From Hymenobacter daecheongensis DSM 21074 (lineage in GTDB: Bacteria; Bacteroidota; Bacteroidia; Cytophagales; Hymenobacteraceae), in NCBI RefSeq assembly GCF_900141805.1, contig NZ_FQYN01000003.1, positions 1 through 64,000 of the forward strand: a stretch of DNA of 64,000 nt, read 5' to 3'. Below are positions 16,485 to 24,805 of the stretch, piece by piece. Position numbers and translations under genes: made by a program. The notes under the pieces were generated by a model. It had not been told where the DNA came from. It worked only from the letters and a program-made list of their open reading frames with translations, and ran no database searches. The stretch's first letter is position 1, and each line of letters starts with the position of its first letter.

Positions 16485-16620
16485 GAATTTTGAATTATGA
16501 ATGCTGAATTATGAATTAAAAAGTGAGGAATTAAATAAGGAGAAACTGTAATCCTGCTGACGAATTTTGCAGGTTTTCGGGCCTTCTTTTTTTAATTCTT
16601 ACTTCTCAATTTTTAATTCC
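16485..16620. repeat. AT-rich mirror repeat (word TTGAATTATGAAT)
   Basis: The left side (16485-16521) iterates GAATTATGAAT-like words. The right side (16590-16620) holds TTTAATTC and CAATTTTTAATTCC, roughly the reverse complement. The right side covers the last codons and stop of trhO (the Ile-Lys-Asn tail). Confidence 0.65.
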
Positions 16621-17565
16621 CGAAGGGGCGCGGTAGGACAGCAGGCCCTGCTCGGGGTTGTAGTTGTTACTGAGCTTGGGGTAGGTGCCGGTGCCGTCGT
16701 AGGGGCGCTTGTCGGGGTGCTGCTGGCAGATGGTAGAGCAGGCCCCTTCGAGCTGCTGGCTGCAGGTTTCGCAGAGCGGAATGTGGGCGTTGCAGTGCGG
16801 ATTGGCGCAGTTCACCATGCGGTCGGAGGGCGTGGCGCAGTGGTGGCAGTGCGAAATGACGGTGGGATTCACGCGGTTCACGTCCACGGTCACGCGGCTG
16901 TCGAACACGTAGCACTTGCCGTCGAAATCCTCGCCGCCGGCCTCGATGCCGTACTTGATGATGCCGCCGTGAAGCTGGTAGACGTTTTCAAACCCCTGTT
17001 CCAGCAAATAGGCGCTGGCTTTTTCGCATTTCACGCCGCCGGTGCAGTAAGTCAGAATCTTCTTATCCTTGAACTCCTTGAGCTTTTCGAGCCGCTCGGG
17101 GAAGTCGCGGAAGTTCTCCATGTCGAGCGTCACGGCATTCTTGAAGCGGCCCACGTTGTACTCGTAGTCGGAGCGCACGTCTACCACCACCACGTCGTCG
17201 CGGTCCTTCAGGTCCTTGAATTCCTGGGGCGAAAGATGCTGGCCGGTTTTCTCATACGGCTTGGTGTGGTGCAGGCTGCTGTGCACGATTTCGGGCTTCA
17301 CGCGCACATGCAGCTTCTGAAACGTGTGCTCTGGCACCTCGTCCACCTTGAACTCCAAGGCCGCGAAGCGCGGATCGGCCTTCACCAGGCGCATATACTC
17401 CTCACAGTCGGCAGTGAGCCCCGATACGGTGCCATTCAGCCCCTCGTGGGCCACGATGATGCGGCCCAGCAGGTTCAGCCGCAGGCACAGCCGGTGGTGC
17501 TCCTCCCGAAAAGCCTCCGGGTCTTCAATGGGCGAGTAACAGTAGTAAAGCAGAACGCGGAACAT
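16606..17565 (-). CDS. trhO: tRNA uridine(34) hydroxylase (rhodanese-domain)
   Basis: Makes 5-hydroxyuridine at tRNA wobble position 34 using oxygen. The 319-aa protein has the N-terminal TrhO domain (LLYYCYSPIEDPEAF, HEGLNGTVSG), a rhodanese domain with the reactive Cys at about residue 174 in YCTGGVKCEKA, and a C-terminal Cys/His-rich segment (SHCHHCATPSDRMVNC, HCNAHIPLCETC) usual for this family. Full length. Its last residues and TGA lie in an AT-rich repeat, and a second AT-rich mirror repeat abuts its start codon. It was long annotated as YceA/UPF0176. Confidence 0.93.
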   Translation of the reverse strand: MFRVLLYYCYSPIEDPEAFREEHHRLCLRLNLLGRIIVAHEGLNGTVSGLTADCEEYMRLVKADPRFAALEFKVDEVPEHTFQKLHVRVKPEIVHSSLHHTKPYEKTGQHLSPQEFKDLKDRDDVVVVDVRSDYEYNVGRFKNAVTLDMENFRDFPERLEKLKEFKDKKILTYCTGGVKCEKASAYLLEQGFENVYQLHGGIIKYGIEAGGEDFDGKCYVFDSRVTVDVNRVNPTVISHCHHCATPSDRMVNCANPHCNAHIPLCETCSQQLEGACSTICQQHPDKRPYDGTGTYPKLSNNYNPEQGLLSYRAPSGIKN

Positions 17566-17568
17566 GAG

Positions 17569-17640
17569 AATTTTGAATGTTGAATGTTGAATGTTGAATG
17601 AAACCGCTTTAGCTCATTCAGCATTCAACATTCAAAATTT
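17569..17640. repeat. AT-rich mirror repeat (word GAATGTT)
   Basis: Three to four tandem TTGAATG words (17571-17600) followed, after 13 bp, by the reverse-complement words ATTCAGCATTCAACATTCAAAA (17617-17638, shown here as successive words). It starts 4 bp upstream of the trhO start codon and ends 9 bp before the neuD-like stop. Confidence 0.8.
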
Positions 17641-17648
17641 AACACTTC

Positions 17649-18281
17649 TTAAACCTTCTGGGCGGGGTTGCCGAAAACGGTCTGGTTGGCGGGCACGTCG
17701 GCCACTACTACGGAGCCGGCTCCCACGCGGGCTTTGGTCCCGATTTTTACGCCGGCCACGATAATCGCGCCGGGGCCGATGAAGGCCTGCTCGGCCACCG
17801 TGGCCCCGGCGTTGATGATGGCCCCCGCGCCCACCTGCACGTAGTCGGCCAGCTCAGCCTTCACATCGATGACGGCATTGGGGCCGATGAGGCAGCCATT
17901 GCCCACCTTGCTGTTGCTGGCTACCACCGCGCCGGCACTCACCAGGTTGCCGTGGCCCAGCCACGCGTGCTCCGATACGCTGGCTTTGGCGTGAATGGCA
18001 TTCACGGGCACGGCCTGGTACTCGTCGTGCAGCATGGTGGTGAGGCTGCGGCGGCTCGCCGTGTCTTCGGTGGCCACGAATACCTCGCACTTTTTGCCCA
18101 GGAGCTGGAGCAGCTGCTTATCCTCGGTGTTGCCCATCACGGGTACGTCGTTCAGCTCGGTGTTCTGCAGCTTGGCATCGTCGTCGAGCAGGCAATAAAC
18201 CACTACGTCGTTGCTGGTGAAGGCATCGAGGGCGTTGATACCCAGGCTTTGAGCGCCCAGAATGATAACCGGATTTTCCAT
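17649..18281 (-). CDS. NeuD-family sugar O-acyltransferase (left-handed beta-helix)
   Basis: A 210-aa protein with an N-terminal PglD-like Rossmann-type part (NPVIILGAQSLGINALDAF) and a C-terminal hexapeptide-repeat beta-helix (GHGNLVSAGAVVASNSKVG, IGPNAVIDVKAE, IGPGAIIVAGVKIG). The family acetylates sialic acids or amino-deoxy sugars of surface glycans. ATG 18281 (MENPVIILG) was chosen because it starts at the conserved strand. The longer frame upstream crosses the -7 box. It stands alone: no other glycan-sugar gene is adjacent, though the PP-loop sugar amidotransferase is about 5 kb away. The acceptor is unknown. Confidence 0.85.
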   Translation of the reverse strand: MENPVIILGAQSLGINALDAFTSNDVVVYCLLDDDAKLQNTELNDVPVMGNTEDKQLLQLLGKKCEVFVATEDTASRRSLTTMLHDEYQAVPVNAIHAKASVSEHAWLGHGNLVSAGAVVASNSKVGNGCLIGPNAVIDVKAELADYVQVGAGAIINAGATVAEQAFIGPGAIIVAGVKIGTKARVGAGSVVVADVPANQTVFGNPAQKV

Positions 18282-18325
18282 AGGAACAGCAGAGCGCCGG
18301 CAAGCGGCGGATTTTGGCGAAACCA

Positions 18326-18333
18326 CAAAGATA
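18326..18333 (-). promoter_or_regulatory. -7 box TATCTTTG for the neuD-like gene
   Basis: CAAAGATA on the plus strand, 45 bp upstream of the chosen ATG. An exact TAnnTTTG match. It supports the MENPVII start over the longer frame. Confidence 0.6.
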
Positions 18334-18398
18334 CACCTCCCGGCGCGGGGTGCCAAGCTCCGAACCAGCGGCCGAAGCCGAAAGTGCCACTCGGAGCG

Positions 18399-19664
18399 CT
18401 ACAGGCCCAGACGGCGTAGGGCGCGGGCCGCGTAGTCGTTTTGCAGGGCCAGCAGCAGCACAAAAGGCAGCACCACGGCGCGGTAGCGGTTCAGCGTGCC
18501 CAGGTTGGGCGTGCTTAACCCAATCAGGGCAGCCAGCACGATGCTGTAGGTCAGCAGCACCAGCACCAGAGCAAACGGCAGCCCGCCCGCCCGCCCCCGC
18601 CCCACGGCTACCAGCGCCCCGGCCAGCACCAGCAGCAGGGCCACGTTTTCGAGCCCGGCCACCAGATACAGGCCGTTCGGCTCTTCCCACGGCCAGGGCC
18701 GAGTCATCACGTGCAGCACGGCGACGGGCGCGTTGCGCAGAACACTGGGCAGCGTAGGCGCCAGATTGGCATACTCGATGTGCGGCTGCTGGCGCGAGTC
18801 TTCCAGCAGCTCCGAGTAGGACCGCACAAGCTGACTGGTAAACTTATTGAGGCGGAAGACGGGGCTGACTTCACCAATGGCCGCGCCGCCCGCCGCCACC
18901 AGCGCGGCCACCAGCAGCACCTGTACCCAGCGCCGCCGGGCACCACCCAGCCGCTGCACCAGCCGCACCGCAGCCAATGCTCCGAGCGCCGCAAAAAGCA
19001 TTATAGCGAAGAAAAAACGCATTTTGAAGTGCAGTACCGCCAGCAGCACGGCCCCGAGCACGGTGGTCGGCCGGGGCCTCTCGCCGCCATAGAGCCAGGG
19101 CAGCACCAGGGCCAGCACCCAGGCCGCGCTGCCCAGCAGCAGGGTTTCCTTGTTCAGGCCGGCCGTCCAATAGAGCACCGTAGGCCAGCCCAGAAACGCT
19201 ACCACCGCCGCGCCGCGCGGCGCGTCCGGAAACAGGCGGGCCAGCACCCGCACCAGCTGCCAGCAACCCACGAAGCAAAAAAGGGACAGATACACGCTGT
19301 TCAGCCCTGCCGCGCCCAGCGAAGCCAGGTTCAGGCCGGAAAGCAGCTTAATGATGAAAAATGTGTTGGAGTAGCCATGGAAAATCAGTTTCTGCCCCTC
19401 GAAATGCAGCTCGTCGGTAAAAAGCGTGCGGAGCCAGCTGCCCGGCGCGGTCCAGAGCTGGCGGGTCATCACCGCCGCCCACGACTGGAAAAGCCGGGCG
19501 TCTTCGCTAAGTAACAGCACGTCGCGCAGGCTGACCAGCAGCTTCAGCCCCAGCAAGGGCAGCAGCCAACGGCCCAGCTCCGGCGTGCGGCGCTGGTGGC
19601 GGACCCAAGCCACCAGCGCCACCAGCAGGCCGATATTGAGCCCAATGGCCAGTAGTATTCTCAT
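18399..19664 (-). CDS. Polytopic membrane protein, unknown function
   Basis: A 421-aa, strongly hydrophobic protein with about nine or ten membrane segments (first MRILLAIGLNIGLLVALVAW). A large loop near residues 50-110 contains ELHFEGQKLIFHGYSNTFF and another near 290 contains VFRLNKFTSQLVRSYSELLED. No family motif was recognised. The pattern of loops and segments is reminiscent of polysaccharide polymerase or GT-C-like proteins (inference only). The start ATG 19664 overlaps the TGA of the upstream DUF2851 gene as ATGA, so translation is probably coupled. It is very GC-rich. Confidence 0.8.
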   Translation of the reverse strand: MRILLAIGLNIGLLVALVAWVRHQRRTPELGRWLLPLLGLKLLVSLRDVLLLSEDARLFQSWAAVMTRQLWTAPGSWLRTLFTDELHFEGQKLIFHGYSNTFFIIKLLSGLNLASLGAAGLNSVYLSLFCFVGCWQLVRVLARLFPDAPRGAAVVAFLGWPTVLYWTAGLNKETLLLGSAAWVLALVLPWLYGGERPRPTTVLGAVLLAVLHFKMRFFFAIMLFAALGALAAVRLVQRLGGARRRWVQVLLVAALVAAGGAAIGEVSPVFRLNKFTSQLVRSYSELLEDSRQQPHIEYANLAPTLPSVLRNAPVAVLHVMTRPWPWEEPNGLYLVAGLENVALLLVLAGALVAVGRGRAGGLPFALVLVLLTYSIVLAALIGLSTPNLGTLNRYRAVVLPFVLLLALQNDYAARALRRLGL

Positions 19665-20959
19665 AAACGCGCACCGTTCGGCTGCAAAATACGGCTTCCG
19701 ATGGCACAATGCAGGCAGCGGCGCGGCTGGCAGTAGCCCCGGCTCAACGCCAGCAGGCCCTGCGAATCGGCGGCGGAGCGGTGGCGGAAGCCCAGCAGCT
19801 CGTAGGGCGCGGTGAGGTGGTTGTGCTCGGCAGGCAGCTGCTCGAGCAGCGCCACGGCGGCCTCCACCAGCTCGGGCTGGCCCACGTGGCGGGCGTAGGC
19901 CACGCGCAGCGGCACTACCACATTAGTTACCAGCAAGTGCACGCTGCTGCGGCCCAGCGCTGGCACTTTGCCCGGCTTGCCGGGCCGGTAGTGCTGCCGC
20001 CAATAGTCGGATACGGGAGCCTGGAAAAACTCTTCCAGCACCGCCACGCTGCTGGCGCTCAGCAGGGCATCAAACAGCGCGGGGCGGGCGTGCAGCAGCG
20101 CCGCCAGCTGGGCCAGCCGCACCGGCGGAAAGTTGGCGGGCCGCAGCCGCAGAAAGTTCCACTCGTGCACGGGCAGCGCGCCTGGTAAGGTGTATTTGTG
20201 GCGCAGAAACGCATATTCTTCGCGCAGCCCGCCGATGTATGCGTCATCGGGCGTTTCGGCGTTTTCAGTCAGGAAGCCGGCCTGCCCGAACACCAGCGCC
20301 TCCAGCTGACGCAGGTCGTGACGGTGGCGGCGCACGGTGCTCTGGGGCAAGGCTTTGGCCAGGCGGGCCAGCGGCTCGGTATTTTTCTGGAAGCCGAATC
20401 CGGCCGCCAGCGCGTGGTAGGCGGTGGCTTCCCAGTCGCCGCCCAGCGTGTGGTGCAGGGCCTCCAGCACGGCGGCTTTCTGCTCCACGCGCTCCAGCAG
20501 GGTTCTTTCCACCATCATCAGGCGGGTTATTTCGGGCACCAGGGGCAGTAGCGGGGCGCAGGGCAGCGCCACCGGCGCGGGCTGGTCCATCAGCCGCTGG
20601 TAGGTAGTGAGCATATCCGGGGCGATGCGCGGGGCCAGGGGCAGCACCGGAATCAGGGAGCCGTTGGTGCGGCGCACGTCCTGGTCGGCGGTGTATACTA
20701 CGTGCAGCACCACCTGGTCGTATTTGGCATCGGTCTGGTGCTGGTGGCGGTGCCAGTCGGAAGCCCGCAGATGAATTTCGACGGCCCCGTTCCACTCCAC
20801 CTCCCCCAGCTGCAGGCGGGCGTTCAGGAAGTCGGGCCCGGCGTCGGCGTTGCGGTAGCCGGGCCGTAGCACGGTTATAGGCTCGCCGGCCGCGGTTTGC
20901 AGGGTTGTTTTATCGAAATACTGGTGCTGCCAGACGTAGTGGAGGAAATCTTCTTTCAT
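19661..20959 (-). CDS. DUF2851 family protein
   Basis: A 432-aa cytosolic protein of the DUF2851 family, found mainly in Bacteroidota. The family signature is seen at the N-terminus: MKEDFLHYVWQHQYFD, then NADAGPDFLNARLQLG and WNGAVEIHLRASDWHRH with clustered His and Asp residues. A C-terminal Cys-rich part (GYCQPRRCLHCAIG) is also typical. The biochemical role is unknown. The acidic/His cluster could bind metal and recalls nuclease-like folds (inference). ATG 20959 was chosen at MKEDFLHYVW. The gene overlaps the following membrane-protein gene by 4 bp. Confidence 0.88.
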   Translation of the reverse strand: MKEDFLHYVWQHQYFDKTTLQTAAGEPITVLRPGYRNADAGPDFLNARLQLGEVEWNGAVEIHLRASDWHRHQHQTDAKYDQVVLHVVYTADQDVRRTNGSLIPVLPLAPRIAPDMLTTYQRLMDQPAPVALPCAPLLPLVPEITRLMMVERTLLERVEQKAAVLEALHHTLGGDWEATAYHALAAGFGFQKNTEPLARLAKALPQSTVRRHRHDLRQLEALVFGQAGFLTENAETPDDAYIGGLREEYAFLRHKYTLPGALPVHEWNFLRLRPANFPPVRLAQLAALLHARPALFDALLSASSVAVLEEFFQAPVSDYWRQHYRPGKPGKVPALGRSSVHLLVTNVVVPLRVAYARHVGQPELVEAAVALLEQLPAEHNHLTAPYELLGFRHRSAADSQGLLALSRGYCQPRRCLHCAIGSRILQPNGARL

Positions 20960-21083
20960 AGCGGATAAGTCAGAATAACTGCCCGGCGGGGAAGATAGAG
21001 AAATCCGGGCGGGCCCAAAACAAAACCGGCCCGCCGCCGCGCAGAGCGGAAGCGGGCCGGCAGTCCGGCATCGGGAAGCACGA

Positions 21084-21728
21084 TTAACGCAAGTCAATCA
21101 CCTTCACGCCTTTGTATTTAGTCTTGTCGAAATTGAACGTGGTGGCATCCAGCGGCGGGTTGGGCTGAAACTTACGGATGGTGTAGGTGTAGCGGTTGCC
21201 GTTCTTCTTGAACATCTTCCAGCTTTTCACCGACTTATCCACCTTGCTCACCGTCACGCGCACCTTGAAAACCGGGTTGTCCTTGTTCTCCGGCGATAGG
21301 TCGATAACGTCGTAGGCCACGCCGGCTTCCTTGGTTTCCTGCACGTAGGTGTATTTGTAGCCCTTCTTGTAGAGCGTGTAGATCTGGGCGGGCGAAACTT
21401 CCTGCTCGTCGGGGTCGAAATCGGAGATGTTCACCTCATTCTCGGCCTTCATGTAGGTCCACATGGTCTGGCCGTTGTTGATGATTTCCTGACCGTTGAG
21501 CTTCACCCGGAATTTCTGGCCGCTCACGGTTATGTCACCGGTGATATTTTCCTTCAGCTTGGCAGCATCGTTTTCCAATGTCTGGGTAAAGTTGGCCTTG
21601 AAGCCCTTCAGGCCCTGATATTTGGCGCTCATCTGGTCGAGAATCTTGCCGGCCTTGGGGTCCTGCTGCGCCGTGGCCGCAGACAAAAGCGACACGGAAA
21701 GCGTGAGCACCGAGAGTATTTTTTTCAT
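21084..21728 (-). CDS. lolA: Outer-membrane lipoprotein carrier protein LolA
   Basis: A periplasmic chaperone that carries lipoproteins to the outer membrane. 214 aa with signal peptide MKKILSVLTLSVSLLSAATAQ, then the family beginning KILDQMSAKYQGLKGFKANFTQTL and the half-barrel strands (GDITVSGQKFRVKLNGQEIINNGQTMWTY split over two strands), DFDPDE and LDATTFNFD. ATG 21728 was chosen for the signal peptide. It lies 123 bp downstream of ftsK on the same strand, a pairing common in Bacteroidota and also known in proteobacteria. Confidence 0.9.
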   Translation of the reverse strand: MKKILSVLTLSVSLLSAATAQQDPKAGKILDQMSAKYQGLKGFKANFTQTLENDAAKLKENITGDITVSGQKFRVKLNGQEIINNGQTMWTYMKAENEVNISDFDPDEQEVSPAQIYTLYKKGYKYTYVQETKEAGVAYDVIDLSPENKDNPVFKVRVTVSKVDKSVKSWKMFKKNGNRYTYTIRKFQPNPPLDATTFNFDKTKYKGVKVIDLR

Positions 21729-21851
21729 TGCAATCAAAGGTGATTCAGAGAGATTACTGCAGAAGACGTGCGAAGCGGCACTTTGTTTAATGCCAAACCC
21801 AAAAGAGGACAAAAAAGTCGCTTTGGTCGGGGCATTTGCCGGCACGGACTG

Positions 21852-24779
21852 CTATTTCGGCAGGCTGTTCAACAACTGTTCCAAACTGCCTTCGTCCGGA
21901 ATTAAGACCTCGCGGGCCTTGCTGCCCTCAAACGGCCCCACGATGCCGAAATGCTCGAGCTGGTCGATGAGGCGGCCGGCGCGGTTGTAGCCCAGCTTGA
22001 GGCGGCGCTGCAGCAGCGAGGTGCTGCCCTGCTGGTGCGTGACGATAACGCGGGCCGCTTCCTCAAACATACTGTCGCGCGACGAGGGGTCGAAGTCTTC
22101 TGCATCGCCGCTGCCGCCGCCGCTTTCGCCCACCACTTCGGGCAGCAGGTAGGCATCGGGGTAGCCCTGCTGCTCGCCGATGTAGTCGCAGAGGCGGTCT
22201 ACTTCGGGCGTATCGATGAAGGCGCACTGCACCCGGATGATGTCGGAGCCCTGCGAAATCAGCATATCACCCTGCCCCACGAGCTGGTCGGCGCCGCCGG
22301 CATCCAGAATGGTGCGGGAGTCGATTTTGCTGGTCACCTTAAAGGAAATCCGGCACGGAAAGTTGGCCTTGATAATACCGGTAATCACGTTTACCGAGGG
22401 CCGCTGGGTGGCTACAATCAGGTGAATGCCGATGGCGCGAGCGAGCTGGGCGAGGCGGGCAATGGGCGTTTCGACCTCTTTGCCGGCCGTCATCATCAGA
22501 TCGGCCAGCTCGTCAATCACCAGCACGATGAAGGGCATGAAGCGGTGGCCTTTCTTCGGGTTCAGCCGCCGCTCAATGAACTTGCGGTTGTACTCCTTCA
22601 GGTTGCGGCAGCCAGCATCTTTGAGCAGGTCGTAGCGCTTGTCCATCTCCATGCACAGCGAGTTGAGCGTATTCACCACCTTCTTCGTGTCGGTGATGAT
22701 GGCTTCCTCCGTGTCGGGCAGCTTGGCCAGGAAGTGGCGCTCAATCTTGTTGAAGATGCTCAATTCCACCTTCTTGGGATCCACGAGTACGAACTTGAGC
22801 GTGGCCGGGTGGCGCTTGTAGAGCAGCGAGGCCAGAATCACGTTCAGGCCCACCGACTTGCCTTGACCCGTGGCCCCGGCCATCAGCAGGTGAGGCATCT
22901 TGGCCAGATCGACTACGAACACCTCGTTGGTAATGGTGCGGCCGAAGGCAATCGGCAGATCCATTTCGGTGTTGGCGAACTTCTCGGTGGCAAATACCGA
23001 CCGGATGCTCACCATTTCCTTCTTCGTATTCGGCACCTCGATGCCGATGGTGCCCTTGCCTGGAATCGGGGCAATGATGCGGATGCCCAACGCGGCCAGG
23101 CTCAGGGCAATATCATCTTCCAAGCTCTTGATTTTGGAGATGCGCACCCCGGCATCGGGCACGATTTCGTAGAGCGTGACGGTGGGGCCGATGGTGGCCT
23201 TGATGCTGGCGATGTTGATGCCGTAGTGCCCCAGCGTCTCCACGATGCGGTCTTTGTTGGCTTCCAGCTCCTCCTTGCTCACCTGGGCTTTGGCCACGCC
23301 GTAGTCGTTGAGCAACTCCAGCGTGGGGTATTGATAGCGCGAGAGGTCCAGCGTGGGGTCGTAGTTGACGGCGGGCATGGTTTCCATGTCCTCGTCATCG
23401 TCGGCAATGCGGGCCATGTCGGCCCCGGCGGCGGGGTCCAGCTCGCCGGGCTTGGTATCGATCTGCAGGGCTGGCGTGTGGCTCGTAGCTTCCGGCTCGC
23501 GGGGCGCGGGGGCCGGCAGCAGCGCGTCGTCGTCGGCCAGATCGGCCATGGAAAGCGGCGTGGGCACGCGGGCCGGCAAGGCCGCTACGGGCTCGGGGTC
23601 GGTGGGCGTTTCGAAGGAGAAGCTGGGGCCGGCGGCGGCAGAAGTGGCCGCCGCGCCTGCCGCCGCCATTGTGCCGGAGGCGCTGGCCAGCGCGGAAGAG
23701 GCCGTGGAAGCTACGGCCAGCGGCACCGCCGCGGCAGCCGCACCGAACGCCGGCGCGGGCGAGTTGATGGAGCCGGACGAAATGGCGGGCACTTCTGCTT
23801 CGTCTTCCTCCGGCTCCGGTTCGGCGGCGGCCGCTACGGGCTGCGGCGCGGGCGTGGCCACCGGCCCCACACGGCGTAGGGTCATCTGGGGTGCGGGGTC
23901 GGCTTCTTCCTCTTCATCTTCTTCAGCAGCCACTACCGCATTAAAGTTCTGGATGGCGGCTTCTGCGTTTTGGCTTTGGGCTTCCAAAGCAAAAATCAGA
24001 TCCTCGTCGCCCAATTTGCCGCGGCCAAGGTTCAGCGTGGTCACGTTGAAGAAATAGACCACGAAGGAAATCAGCATGAAAGCCAGCAGCAGCACTGTGC
24101 CCCAGCCAATGAGGCTATCGAGCCAGAGGGCCGCTTCGTAGCCAATGCCGCCGCTGAGAAAGTCGAGGCTGTGGGCCAGAGCGGGGTCGGCATCGGGGGC
24201 TTCTATGGTGAGCACCACGTAGCCCAGCAGCAGACTCAGCCAGCCCATGGTGAACAGGCACAACGCCAGCACATAGCTCAAGGACAGCTCGGCCCGCCGG
24301 AACACGATTTTGTAGCCCAGGAAAAACACGATGGGGATAACGGCAAACGCGGCCACCCCGAAGCCCTTGTGAATCAGCAGCTGCGCCAGCATGGCCCCCA
24401 GCAGCCCCAGCCAATTGCCCGACTCCTGCCCGGCTTCCTTGGTGGGCGTGCTGCCCAGGCTCTCCACCACGCTCTGGTCGGCATGCCCCGTGAACAGGAA
24501 CGAGACGAAGGCAATGGTGAGGTAGATGGACGTGAGCAGGAAAAAGAAGCCCAGAAACAGTTGAAAGCGCCGGTCGCGCAGGAAGCCGAAGGCGTTGCCC
24601 AGCGAAACGGAAGGCAGCTTGAGTGGCTTGCGCGGAGCTTTGGGCGCAGCCTTGGCCTCTGCGCGGCGCGGCTCGCGGGCGGGCTCAGCCGCCGGCCGGG
24701 GCTGGTTGCGCGCCGGCCGCGGCTCATTGGCGCGGCTGGGCGCGGGAGAAGTAGGTTGTCTGTATGTATTTTTTGCCAT
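21852..24779 (-). CDS. ftsK: DNA translocase FtsK/SpoIIIE
   Basis: Pumps chromosome termini across the division septum toward the XerCD dif site. The 975-aa protein has a basic Pro/Ala-rich N-tail, four membrane segments (about 70-240), a long acidic and Ala/Pro-rich linker (about 265-500), the alpha-beta motor with Walker A GATGQGKSVGLN (about 638) and Walker B IVLVIDELADLMM, and a C-terminal gamma winged helix (about 905-965, SLLQRRLKLGYNRAG) that reads KOPS-type signals. Full length. It starts 23 bp after the stop of an upstream membrane protein and has its own -7 box 19 bp upstream. xerD is about 2 kb away. Confidence 0.96.
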   Translation of the reverse strand: MAKNTYRQPTSPAPSRANEPRPARNQPRPAAEPAREPRRAEAKAAPKAPRKPLKLPSVSLGNAFGFLRDRRFQLFLGFFFLLTSIYLTIAFVSFLFTGHADQSVVESLGSTPTKEAGQESGNWLGLLGAMLAQLLIHKGFGVAAFAVIPIVFFLGYKIVFRRAELSLSYVLALCLFTMGWLSLLLGYVVLTIEAPDADPALAHSLDFLSGGIGYEAALWLDSLIGWGTVLLLAFMLISFVVYFFNVTTLNLGRGKLGDEDLIFALEAQSQNAEAAIQNFNAVVAAEEDEEEEADPAPQMTLRRVGPVATPAPQPVAAAAEPEPEEDEAEVPAISSGSINSPAPAFGAAAAAVPLAVASTASSALASASGTMAAAGAAATSAAAGPSFSFETPTDPEPVAALPARVPTPLSMADLADDDALLPAPAPREPEATSHTPALQIDTKPGELDPAAGADMARIADDDEDMETMPAVNYDPTLDLSRYQYPTLELLNDYGVAKAQVSKEELEANKDRIVETLGHYGINIASIKATIGPTVTLYEIVPDAGVRISKIKSLEDDIALSLAALGIRIIAPIPGKGTIGIEVPNTKKEMVSIRSVFATEKFANTEMDLPIAFGRTITNEVFVVDLAKMPHLLMAGATGQGKSVGLNVILASLLYKRHPATLKFVLVDPKKVELSIFNKIERHFLAKLPDTEEAIITDTKKVVNTLNSLCMEMDKRYDLLKDAGCRNLKEYNRKFIERRLNPKKGHRFMPFIVLVIDELADLMMTAGKEVETPIARLAQLARAIGIHLIVATQRPSVNVITGIIKANFPCRISFKVTSKIDSRTILDAGGADQLVGQGDMLISQGSDIIRVQCAFIDTPEVDRLCDYIGEQQGYPDAYLLPEVVGESGGGSGDAEDFDPSSRDSMFEEAARVIVTHQQGSTSLLQRRLKLGYNRAGRLIDQLEHFGIVGPFEGSKAREVLIPDEGSLEQLLNSLPK

Positions 24780-24797
24780 TACCCAGCACTAAAAGGC

Positions 24798-24805
24798 CAA
24801 ATCTA
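24798..24805 (-). promoter_or_regulatory. -7 box TAGATTTG for ftsK
   Basis: CAAATCTA on the plus strand, 19 bp upstream of the ftsK ATG, overlapping the stop codon of the preceding gene. An exact TAnnTTTG match. Confidence 0.5.
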